NCBI GenBank assembly: GCA_004194705.1
Contig: SADC01000206.1
Coordinates: forward strand, 1-64,000
Source: Ditylenchus dipsaci
Lineage: Eukaryota > Nematoda > Chromadorea > Rhabditida > Anguinidae
Direction of reading: 5' to 3'
Length of the DNA stretch: 64,000 nucleotides
A program made the position numbers and the translations under genes. The notes under the pieces are model-generated. The model made no database searches. It was not told the DNA's origin and saw only the letters and a list, made by a program, of their open reading frames with translations. Positions 56,501-64,000 of this stretch are shown piece by piece (the stretch's first letter is position 1; the number at the start of each line of letters is the position of its first letter).

Positions 56501-59500
56501 TTTCTTTCTTTTCTTATCCGTAACTTTTGTGAGTGATGGCTTATTTGTAGGTATACAGTCGACTCTCTGATTAATGTCTTTCAAGGGACCAACCCTAAGA
56601 GGACGTTAATCAAAGGGAAGGAATCGTACATTTGGATAACATTATAACTTCTTCAAAAATACTTGGCTCTTTAAGATAGTAAACCAGCTGTGGCCTTACA
56701 TCAATGAATACGCCCAAACATTTATGAGAGAGCTGATTGAGCCTCAAGTGCGTTCTCAAATGCCAGCTCCATTCAAATCTTTCAAGTTTTTGGAGATTGA
56801 CTGTGGAGATTTGCCTTGCCGGGTGGGTGGACTCAAAGTGTACACTGAAAACGTGGGCAGAGACAAAATTATAATTGACATGGATGTTGTGTATGCAGGT
56901 AAGATATACAACAAAAAATATAATCTAAAGGTTAGTCCTATAAACAGGTGACGCCCAATTCACCGTACAAGCATGTGGTTTTAAAGGAGGAATAAATCAA
57001 TTAGTGGTATGTAAATTAGAGTTAAAAAATTATTACAGTAATTTTCCTAATTAGCGCCTTACCCACCTCCCCCCCCTCCCTGTTCAAAATCTTGTATTCT
57101 CGGCGTTGTGTTTTTGAACGATTTTTGAAGAGCTCTCTCGAGACTCGACTGCATAAGGTAGAGTCTGGAGTTTCGATTGATCTTTACTCAAATTTTTAAA
57201 AGAAAAGTTGAATATCTGATAATCATGGTCCATCTCTACCTTCGAATTTCACGTCGAATGGGCTAATAATAAAAAATTTGGACCCTAGTAGCAAATACCC
57301 CATCAATGATTTTAGGTCTGCTGGTCAGATAAATTTTGCTTTTTATACACAATTCCCACTGCAACTGCATACAACTGGCAAGATCATCAAAGAATGTAAT
57401 CTTCACGCGCAATTCAACAGCTCAAGTATCAGGTCGTAGCTACATAGAGTGTTAAGTGCACTGACATTCAACAAGTATCGGAATTTCTTACTGTACCGGA
57501 TATCGGATATTTTAGTCCTATTTTACACCTGTATTCGCTAATAGCGCCATTTAAAAATCGAGTTATGATATAGGTGGAGCTGAACTCGCGATCTCAAAAA
57601 AATAGCGTTTTTGCTATGTAAAGTCATTTGACGGAAAGCTTTACTACTGCGCCATGCAAATACGTCTAAAAGTCCAAAGTAAACCGTGGAGGCAATTTAC
57701 CACCCATTTGGTAGCTAAAGATATGAGCTACAAAATGAGCAGCAACTTGCCTGATAAAAAAAGTCTTCGAAAAATAGGTCAAAACCACAATGCCACAAGC
57801 ACCTTTTTGTAATTTAGGAGGGGGGGGGCCATGGTGCGCAAAACCAACAAAATGAGCAAATGCCAATAAAATTATGTGGCGTTTCGTTTCTTAGAAGACC
57901 AATAAATCCCCCGGGGAGGTGCACTTATTACAGGGCTCCCGATCATACTTATTAATAAGATTTGTACTTATTTTGGGACCCCAAATCCTATATTTTTTTA
58001 ATGTACTTATTAATAAGATTTGTACTTATTTTGTAATTTCGTACTTATTTGTACTTATTTTTTGAATCGACGCCTTAAATGTAAGAAAACACTTCGAATT
58101 TTCAAAATTTCGCCTGCGGCGCATTTTTCATTTTCTCGAAAAGGACGAATTCCATGCTCACTGCATTCCGTGCAAAGACTTAATCAATTTGGCCTCCATG
58201 GGAAAAGATGGCTGACCCCGGGAAAGGTCATTGAAAGAATTGTGAAGCTAGGAGATTTGCTGACTGTGCTCTTGTCGTCTACTGAAACATCGACTGCACC
58301 GAAGCTGAGGAGCTGGCTAAACAAGTCGCGCCTAAAATCGCACAAATAAATGAGCTCTTCAACAGTGGCAAAAGTCAATCGAATGCTGCGCCGAATTCCT
58401 GATGAAGTTTTTAATGTGGATCCAGCGAAGAACAAGTAGCAAAAGATCTGCAACCAAAGTCACAACAATTATATGAAAAATTTCAAATTTCGTCTTTAGA
58501 ATAACGAGTAATGACTATACAGTCAACCCTCGATTAAACAGCCCCTCAATTTAACGGCACCCAAAAATAGAACAATTTGGTCGGCATTGACTAAGATTTA
58601 GTCAAAGTGAACCCTCGATTTAACGGCACCCCGGTCCCTAGGGGTGCCGTAAATTCGAGGGTTGACTGTAAAACTTGTCAGCATCGTACTCTTCATTCAG
58701 CTGGCTAATGCGTTTGTGGAGCAAGTCTTCTCTTTGTGCAAGTCGCTGTAGACAGATGCAAGGAATTCTCTGAAGGTGGAAATGCTCAAAGATCCTCTCC
58801 AAGTGCATGTGAATTTCGATATCCATCGCGCCGGGGTCTCTGATCGGCTTATGAAAAAACGAAGACTGCGAAAAAAAATTTGAATTTTTCTGTTTTTTGC
58901 TTTTTTTGAGCAATGTATTTTGCTCTGTTTTTCGCTCAAAAATAGCAAAAAACAAAACGAATTGAACAGAAAAATTCGAGGTAGGAGATACAGTGAACCC
59001 TTAATTTAAGGGCACCCCTAGGAACCTGGCCGGGGTGCCGTTAAATCGAGGGTTCACTTTGACTAAATCTTAGTCAATGCCGACCAAATTGGTCTATTTT
59101 TGGGTGCCGTTAACCTTAGGATTACCGTGGGGTCCATATGGACCCCAGAGCGACTTTGAGAGAACAATTTTTTGTGTTTCGAATAAGCTAGCGAGCTGAT
59201 TTTTTCTGACTTTGCATGTTTTGTCGTTAGCTACATTTTAACCTTTCTTTTGATGTTTTAGTCATTTTTTTGGTGTACCACAAAAAAAGTAGCACCTTAT
59301 ACCGCTGGGGTCCATATGGACCCCAAGGCCTTCAAAGGTTGTTAATATGCATAGCGTAAACAATTTTAACAACAGCTTAGTGCTATCTTGTAGCGCAGCT
59401 CGGAAGCTACAAGACGTATTTCACAGAAAATTTTCAAAAAATCTGAGTGTTGAGATATGGATTTTTGAAAAAAAATCAATTTCTTTAAAAAATGACCAAA

Positions 59501-60345
59501 ATCCAAGTTTCTTCAATTTTTTTCGGATTTTGGTCATTTTTAAAGAAATTGATTTTTTTCAAAAATCCATATCTCAACCCTCAGATTTTTTGAAAATTTT
59601 CTGTGAAATACGTCTTGTAGCTTTCTAGCTGCGCTACAAGCTAGCACTTAGCTGTTGTTAAAATTGTTTACGCTATGCCTATTAACAACCTTTGAAGGCC
59701 TTGGGGTCCATATGGACCCCAGCGGTATAAGATGCGAGTTTTTTTGCCGGTAGACCTAGGGTTAAATCGATGGGCCGTTAAATCGAGGGTTGACTGTTTA
59801 TGGGAAAGTAAAACTGTTTCCATTGTTTTATTTCTTTGAATGTGGTACCTTTATTGAGATAAAAGTGTTTAAAGCCGTTTTTCGCGTGTTTTAGAAAATG
59901 TGCTTATTTTCGGTGTCAAAATCTTATTTGTTTAGAGAATGTACTTATTTTCGAAATATTTCACCGGGAGCCCTGACTTATTAGGAAAACACGGTACCTC
60001 AAATATTTTTCCTTTTTATAGCTGTCTGGTAAAGTGCGCTGTACCCTGTCTCCACTGCTCCCATACCCTCCGATGATCGGCGGAATCTCAGGTTCCTTTA
60101 TGGAACTCCCGAAGTTTGGTTAGTATTTTTAATAAAGCAGATGCTTATTAGAATTATTTGCGACAACTTTATTAGACTTCAATTTGACTGGAATGGGAGA
60201 ATTTGTACAGTTGCCAGGCCTAATAGACGCTATTCGTTCCGTGATGAATGCCCAAATAGCTAACCTATTTGTACTTCCTAACAAAATGGTGATACCATTA
60301 GTGCCTAATGTGGACATTACAAAGCTTTACTTCCCCGAGCTAGAT
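47597..60345 (+). CDS. Extended synaptotagmin (E-Syt), N-terminal hairpin and SMP domain
   Basis: Exons are 47597-47799 (provisional), 55953-56088, 56135-56227, 56676-56898, 56948-57006, 60022-60118 and 60176-60345; all splice phases agree. Exon 1 ends in a membrane segment (YLIPIVASSVLMTACW) that runs in phase into VGHWGLSFLWIFLFVILY, the ER membrane hairpin. Next come LPAWVQFPDTERIEWVNK, the E-Syt signature before the lipid-transfer domain, then the SMP domain (WPYINEYAQTFMRELIEP, VGGLKVYTENVGRD, LSGKVRCTLSPLLPYPPMIG, LTGMGEFVQLPGLID, LVLPNK-like LFVLPNKMVIPLVP). E-Syts tether the ER to the plasma membrane and move lipids. The C2 domains should follow beyond 60345 but are not in the window. 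Intron 1 (8.15 kb) and intron 5 (3 kb) are packed with transposons. Confidence 0.9.
48028..49070. mobile_element. 1-kb palindrome flanked by TTAA with a frame on both arms
   Basis: TTAA at 48024-48027 and 49071-49074 flanks cactccgcctcccatgcgta and its inverse. The arms (about 450 bp each) are nearly identical and meet around 48550. Each arm carries a 94-codon frame (48196-48480 plus; 48902-48618 minus) starting M-L/V-VTEISISPR and including HQSDHFFTENLRFSLKDP and AQWSKEHERTKSCGSFG. The two peptides differ at only about five positions. I recognise no domain. Confidence 0.8.
49461..51640. mobile_element. Harbinger-like element with cgcgtaacac arrays
   Basis: TTA at 49458-49460 and 51641-51643 flanks perfect 27-bp inverted ends starting agctctccccacactccggc. 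The subterminal arrays repeat gttacgcgtaacac, cgcgtaacacgagt and gagtcacgtaacac (49480-49700, 51460-51620). The interior (49850-51400) includes loose ccaggtggt-type repeats (50345-50440, 50860-50950) and no transposase that I can recognise. Confidence 0.8.
52284..52510. mobile_element. Mariner-like MITE
   Basis: The inverted ends ttaggttgtctcatagatac and gtatttatgacacaacctaa are flanked by TA (52282-52283, 52511-52512). The first seven bases match the mariner at 35837. The body has inner arms (aaaattgacatgtgattttg and agttgacat inverses). No gene. It lies in E-Syt intron 1. Confidence 0.8.
53072..55198. mobile_element. B fold-back element, reference copy
   Basis: An 8-bp duplication gatcttta (53064-53071, 55199-55206) flanks ends ggcttgagttcagaatcccc and, inverted, ggttgcagtttcgaatcccc. 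The long arms share cacggggactgatcagatgg, accacagggggtatcatggt and aattggcgccttttgaattt. The centre is the hairpin ctaactctcaagccccctgc with its inverse (53470-53525). A hAT is inserted in the right arm. The duplication length fits hAT or MULE-type transposition; no transposase is encoded. Confidence 0.8.
53721..54982. mobile_element. hAT-type non-autonomous element with ggtgccggtgcc arrays
   Basis: A perfect 8-bp duplication cccttaat (53713-53720, 54983-54990) flanks ends cagtgatgtaaaa and ttttacatcactg. Both shoulders (53735-53875, 54830-54960) are arrays of caccggtgccggtgcc. The interior is AT-rich; a tRNA-like B-box stretch (aggtcataggttcgacta) lies near 53985. No transposase. Its architecture parallels the hAT at 1340-2530. 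Confidence 0.9.
55352..55615 (-). CDS. Unknown AT-rich reading frame with a Cys-Pro-x-Cys motif
   Basis: An 87-codon frame starts MIINKQLSYKKLENKTKFVF, contains HLVCPLCEDSHTP (a possible half zinc finger) and then strands such as YYFPHSLTIKVGSSLLITYG, ending at 55352. The next frame on the same strand begins 15 bp later. The tight spacing, lack of introns and base composition differ from the surrounding host gene. It lies in E-Syt intron 1 on the opposite strand. Function unknown; it may belong to an old foreign or organelle-derived insert. Confidence 0.45.
   Translation of the reverse strand: MIINKQLSYKKLENKTKFVFLRAKNHLVCPLCEDSHTPIDVFSGPQTTYYFPHSLTIKVGSSLLITYGGVVKRMTLNKGGVYRILLA
58085..58440 (+). 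pseudogene. BED-type zinc finger fragment of a hAT transposase
   Basis: Across frame slips the sequence gives EKDEFHAHCIPCKDLINLAS followed by MGKDG, the C-x2-C half and spacer of a BED/C2H2 finger common at the start of hAT transposases. Downstream pieces (LAKQVAPKIAQINELFNSGK near 58320-58380) may be the linker. The hAT catalytic region is absent. A minus-strand frame at 58638-58850 (EIHMHLERIFEHFHLQRIPC) is unassigned. Confidence 0.5.
58518..58670. mobile_element. Pogo-like MITE with TA ends
   Basis: tacagtcaaccctcgattaa and attcgagggttgactgta are inverted ends of a 153-bp element whose body repeats cgatttaacggcacc and ggggtgccgt. It is inserted in the hAT at 57931-59975. Confidence 0.8.
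58989..59799. mobile_element. Pogo-like MITE interrupted by a piggyBac-like element
   Basis: tacagtgaacccttaattta at the left and aaatcgagggttgactgt at the right are inverted and related to the MITE at 58518. The body words gggtgccgttaaatcgaggg recur. The TTAA-flanked element 59114-59761 sits inside. Confidence 0.75.
59114..59761. mobile_element. piggyBac-like TTAA fold-back element
   Basis: TTAA at 59110-59113 and 59762-59765 flanks ends ccttaggattaccg and cctaggg. Palindromic ggggtccatatggacccc motifs and the arms (ggccttcaaaggttgttaat, gtagcgcagctcggaagcta, aatttctttaaaaaatgacc) mirror around 59515. It is an uninterrupted relative of 47993-51860. Confidence 0.85.
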
Positions 60346-60380
60346 GTAAGTTTTTCACAATTAAATATATTCTTTAGATT

Positions 60381-60763
60381 GAGCTAAAGCTGTAAAGTTG
60401 CAAAAAATCAATGCAAAGAAAATTTCTGATTTTAAAAATAGCCATAAATTTTTGTAAAGAGCGATTTTCGATATTCTGTTTGTGCCAATCGATTTTTCTC
60501 GCTGACAATATTTTTTGGAATAAAACAAGCGATTATTGCTTGGTGTTTCCTTTGGTTTGGATCTTGATTTGTGGATGGCCTCTGGGTAGGCAAGGCCCAA
60601 ACAACAGGAGCTCCTGTTGTTTGGGGACCCTCTGGAGGGGACTGAGCGAAGATGTTGTTTTTGACATTATACACTGAAAAGTATTGTCGGCGAGAAAAAT
60701 CGATTGGCACAAACAGAATTTTCAAAAATTGCTCTTTCTATAAAGTTGCGAGTTTAGAAAGCT
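60381..60763. repeat. Fold-back repeat in E-Syt intron
   Basis: The arm tctgtttgtgccaatcgatt and ttctcgctgacaatat is mirrored by atattgtc-type aagtattgtcggcgagaaaa and atcgattggcacaaacagaa. Centre words caacaggagctcctgttgtt form a short hairpin. Related to the inner fold-back at 1811-2125 (gacattatacac). Confidence 0.65.
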
Positions 60764-61125
60764 AATATTTCTTGATATGGTACTTTTCAAAACTTCCCGG
60801 AAAGGTTTGCAGATTCCACTGCTCTAGCCTTAACAGTCTCTGTCAATGTCGTTAAGCTGGCATTTATTTTCCACTCATCAAGTACAAAAAGTTGAATTAC
60901 ATGGGAATACCCTTCGCCTAAAGGCAGCTTTAAAGGGGCATACCAGCGCGTTACACCGCAAATTAAGGTGGCAAGAAAACTACCAAGTTTTCAAAAATCG
61001 TCCTTTTTTCACTAGTTTCAACTCAAATCCGATATTTATGACCTTATACTAGTTTTAAAAAGTAGGCAGAAAACTTTGTTCATATTAAGTAAAACGCTTA
61101 TAGAAAACACTCATGAAAAAATAAA

Positions 61126-62237
61126 GGTTAATCATTTTTTGTGCGGCTAATTTACTTTTTTGTAGCAAAAATGTTTTTTGTGGCATTTTTTTTGTAGCTA
61201 ATTTACTTTTTTTTTCTTTTTTTTTTGTGGCAAATTTATTTTTTTTTTGTAGCAAATTCACTATTTTTTTACTATTACTATTTTTTGTAGCAAATCCGAT
61301 TTTCGTCTGTAGCACATATACTTGAGCTAGTGTGCTTATTTGTTTCTAAAAACTTAAGAAATATATATCTGTCGATACGCTTAATCCGCGTATCGTTTTT
61401 AGTCTTTTTAGACCAAAAACCGGTTTTCGAGAAAACCAAACCGAGAATTTCGGTTTGTTCCAGCAAATTCTTGAAAGATCATAGGCAGTTGGCAGAAGAT
61501 CCCACTTGTACCATGCTATTTCGGCCAACACTCTTTTCTTCACAAGAGAAAGCCCGTTAAGATCCAAAAATGTACGGACTGAAGTATTGCTCTTCTCAAA
61601 GTGGTGGAGCAGAAGGTGGCTAAGGTTGATAGAATTATCGTCATGCATTGTATTGATGGTAAGTCCGGTAAGCTTGAATTTGAGAATTTCATAACTGATC
61701 CATCAGAGGATGTTGAGTAATGAAGCAGCCGAGAGAGCGCCAGGTTTGTGTGTGTGTATGTTAGATTAGACCTAGAGCCCAGCGGCTTTACCATCAATTA
61801 ATTCACCTGTCTTTTATGAAGTCAACGTCTTTCATAGACTCTTAATACAAATTTTGATAATTTAGAATAAATAAATAAGCACACTACCTCAAGTATATGT
61901 GCTACCGACGAAAATCGGATTTGCTACAAAAAAAGAGTAAATTTGCTACAGAAAAAAATAAATTTGCCACAAATAAAAGTAAATTGGCACTAGTAAAGAA
62001 TCCTTGTCCAAAATATGCCTTGGTCTCCCTGTTGTTTTTTTTGTGAATGGCACAAGCTGTTTTTCACAAAAACAACAGGGGGACCAAGCTGTTTTTCACA
62101 AAAACAACAGGGGGACCAAGGCATATTTTGGACAAGGATTCTTTACTAGTGCCAGTAAATTAGCTAAAAAAAAAGTTGCCACAAAAAACCTTTTTGCTAC
62201 AAAAAAAGTAAATTAGTTACAGAAAAAATGATTAACC
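61126..62237. mobile_element. MULE-like element with tttgtagcaaattta arrays
   Basis: The ends ggttaatcattttttgt and, inverted, ggttaatcattttttctgta are followed by arrays of tttgtagcaaatttac and tttgtggcaaattta on the left (61140-61330) and their inverse on the right (61905-62230). The flanks aaaaataaa and gaaaataaa suggest a 9-bp duplication with one mismatch. A fold-back (62005-62155, ccttgtccaaaatatgcctt) splits the right array. The interior has an unassigned minus-strand frame at about 61640-61480. Confidence 0.65.
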
Positions 62238-62773
62238 GAAAATAAATTGCTGGTCCTCGCATTAATTGCAGTTTACGAGACGTAAGGCCTAGAAGAGGCA
62301 ACCCAAATAAGTCACGCAGAAATGAGCATCCACACTTGGGTACGCGACGTTTCCCTGTAAAGCCGTTTATCTGTAAGGAATGGTTTTTCTGAAAGAGAAC
62401 GAGATTTGAATCTATTGTAATTCCACGCTTCTTACCTTACGTTTCCATTGAATCATTGAACTTGTATCGCTCAAATTTCTTGCCCCCTCAGTTGCGCCAC
62501 ACAATTAAGCCTTAATTTCAAACATTTTTTTTTACTTTTCAGACTCAAAGCCGCGTTTTTTATATATTGATTGTAAAATGGTATTAAAGGCATCAGGTGG
62601 TCTATCCGACATTTGAGCGTCATGTTACCCCAGGACCGGTTAGCAGGGTTGTTTTAAGATATGCACAGATTTTTGTACACGATGAAGGGTTGGCGCTGCG
62701 CGGCTAAGACCACCACACTCCACACTGAAAGAGATTGGGTGAGATCTGGATGGAATCCGAACCACCACTCTAT

Positions 62774-62930
62774 CAAATGGCTATTTCACTTTTTGTTTTT
62801 TATCTAAAAAATTTTTCCTGCGACCTTGAATACCGAAATCGGTATTTTTTGTACCGGATCGGTCAATTTTCAAGGTCTCAGGCGAAATTCTTTAGAAAAA
62901 ATACAAAAAGTGAAAGAGCCATTGCCTGAA
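62774..62930. repeat. Small hairpin MITE
   Basis: caatggct-type ends (aatggctatttcactttttg and acaaaaagtgaaagagccat) enclose paired accttgaataccgaaatcgg and inverse words. About 155 bp, no gene. Confidence 0.55.
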
Positions 62931-63049
62931 GGAATGAAAAGTAGTAGATGTAAAAAATCAGTTAGAATTTTTTCAAAAGTGGGTTAAAAATGCGTTTTAA
63001 GAAAATATTGAAAAGACCAATGCACAGCTCTAGCCCAAAGCAATAGATA

Positions 63050-63232
63050 GTACCTTAACCAGCTGGAAATACCCAACCACCTAGATAGTACCCAAATCAC
63101 ATGAATAGTACCCAAAGCAATAGGTAGTACCCGAATAAGCTAGAAAATACTCGAATCACGTGGATGATACCCAATCAACCTAGATGCTACCCAAAATTCA
63201 AAGATGGTACCTGAAAGCGTGGATTTCACGAA
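63050..63232 (+). repeat. Degenerate minisatellite, agtacccaa type
   Basis: Seven or eight loose units of about 22 bp around gatagtacccaaatcacatg, all in one orientation. No gene. Confidence 0.6.
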
Positions 63233-63299
63233 AACCACCTGGTTTAGAGTGGTTTAAGCTAATTTAAATGGCTTTAGTGAGTTAAGGCTGTTTAAAGGA

Positions 63300-63625
63300 G
63301 GGGAAAAGCTACTTAGGTTTGAAAAAGTGGCCTCCATGGCGCAGTGCGTAAGCGCTTGCGTTTTTAGGCCCAAAATTGTGTTGCAGGTTCGATCCCACGT
63401 GGTGGCATGCTATTTATTTTGACTTGCTCGACCAGTTTTAGAGGTGATTAGACTTTTTTGACGCCAGATTCGTAATCGGCGACCCAAATTACCACTATAA
63501 CTGGTTAAACAAGCCGAAATAAATAGTATGTTACTACATGGGATCGAAACTGCAACACCATTTTGGGCCTAATAACGCTTACGCACTGCGCCATGGAGGC
63601 CACTTTTTCCAACCTAAGTAGCTTT
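63300..63625. repeat. Inverted pair of tRNA-derived sequences
   Basis: 63332-63404 has tggcgcagtgcgtaagcgct (A-box region) and gcaggttcgatcccacgtgg (B box). An inverted copy lies at 63520-63605 within long arms (aaaggaggggaaaagctact and its inverse). The D and T arms look tRNA-like, but the anticodon region (tttttaggcccaaaattgt) does not form a clean loop, so this is a SINE-type derivative rather than a working tRNA. Confidence 0.5.
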
Positions 63626-63633
63626 TCCCCTCC

Positions 63634-63832
63634 TTTAAAGGACCATAGCCGTCACCGACAACGAGAATTTCAGATGTTTGAATTCGTGCGAGACAGTTCT
63701 CTTTCGTCTCGCACAGTACTCTTTTGACTTGCTTCGAATGACTCAAAAGAGTACAATGAAAGACGAAAGAGAACTGTCCCGCGCGAATTCAAACATTTGA
63801 AATTCTCGTTGTCAGCGATGGCTATGGTCTGT
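63634..63832. mobile_element. Palindromic fold-back, ccatagc family
   Basis: aaaggaccatagccgtcacc and acaacgagaatttcagatgt are mirrored by acatttgaaattctcgttgt and gatggctatggtc. TTTAA and GTTAA border the arms. A relative fragment is near 12220 and another at 31383. After 63841 only diverged ggtttagagtgg-type repeats are seen. Confidence 0.6.
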
Positions 63833-64000
63833 TAAGGCTGTTCAAGGTGGCTTTATGACGTTTAGAGTGCTGTGAGGAAGTTTGAAGTGGCTTAGGATGA
63901 TATGGGGTGGTTTAGGGTGATCTGGAATGGCTTAGTTAAGTTCGGGATAATTTGCAGTGGTTCGGGTGATTGGGTCTTTTTTTGGTTCACAAGAAACCAT

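Larger units (their letters stand above)
57931..59975 (+). mobile_element. hAT transposon remnant in E-Syt intron 5
   Basis: A perfect 8-bp duplication acttatta (57923-57930, 59976-59983) flanks ends cagggctcccgatc and, inverted, cagggctcccggtg. Subterminal words ttgtacttattt and atgtacttatttt occur at both ends. It holds a BED-type zinc-finger fragment (about 58115-58215) and two later MITE insertions. Confidence 0.85.

Noticed and set aside
63332..63404. A functional tRNA gene
   Set aside because: A and B boxes are present, but the anticodon arm does not fold cleanly and an inverted sibling lies 130 bp away, so a SINE derivative is more likely.

Overview
The window is nuclear DNA from an invertebrate animal. 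Genes are split by short introns (about 45-70 bp) ending in tttcag or ttttag, the proteins are metazoan (an extended synaptotagmin, eEF1B beta/delta, a possible SH2/kinase pair), and most of the DNA is AT-rich transposon sequence. A nematode-like or other ecdysozoan genome is a reasonable guess, but no rRNA or mitochondrial marker is present to fix the species. Single-base frameshifts recur in otherwise well-conserved exons, including eEF1B, so the sequence may come from a lightly polished long-read assembly; some 'pseudogenes' may be error rather than decay.

Host genes. A lysine-rich, signal-peptide-bearing protein lies at 4086-5151 (+). A beta-propeller-like type II membrane protein runs on the minus strand from 29587 to 21425, with a transposon-filled intron of nearly 7 kb. 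Two minus-strand exons resembling an SH2 domain and a kinase N-lobe lie at 31128-30418. An eEF1B beta/delta gene is at 43313-42649 (-). An extended synaptotagmin (E-Syt) runs from 47597 to at least 60345 (+), with an 8.1-kb first intron that is mostly transposons; its C2 domains lie beyond the window. There are also a candidate N-terminal exon (34917-34993), a serine-rich exon carried inside a fold-back element (36901-37182, -), an exon-like block present twice (37658-37814 and 42004-42157) and a CCHC zinc-knuckle fragment (39342-39480, -).

Mobile DNA. At least ten superfamily-level groups can be delimited, many by exact target-site duplications. (i) A clan of Mutator-like elements (MULEs) has terminal inverted repeats that are tandem arrays of a short word, different in each family, with 8-10 bp duplications: 5282-14451, 5336-11076, 5686-7690, 8472-11066, 11771-14035, 15069-18288, 15132-15944, 19951-20767, 31183-31905, 39490-41931 and 61126-62237. 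The one at 39490-41931 has a nearly complete FLYWCH-MULE transposase. Others keep only its first and last exons, and one carries a Ulp1-type SUMO protease. (ii) PIF/Harbinger elements with TTA duplications. (iii) Pogo/Tigger transposons and short relatives with TA duplications. (iv) hAT elements with 8-bp duplications, several with GC-rich subterminal arrays. (v) TTAA-flanked piggyBac-like and fold-back elements, one a 1-kb palindrome with the same 94-codon frame on both arms. (vi) A deleted mariner.

Layout. 1-3515: a fold-back element split by a Tigger, itself split by a hAT. 4086-5230: lysine-rich gene. 5282-14451: MULEs nested four deep. 14465-20802: a second nest holding the Ulp1 protease and a histone H2A-like fragment. 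21425-29587: propeller gene. 30289-34307: kinase-like exons, MULE-like and Tigger elements. 34917-42210: mariner, fold-back with captured exon, complete MULE. 42649-43313: eEF1B. 43666-47590: little beyond simple repeats. 47597-60345: E-Syt with its transposon-filled introns. 60381-64000: fold-backs, one MULE and inverted tRNA-like SINEs.

The most unusual content is the array-TIR MULE clan. Members appear to insert into one another's terminal arrays, keep the head and tail of the transposase, and in one case join that tail to a Ulp1 protease.
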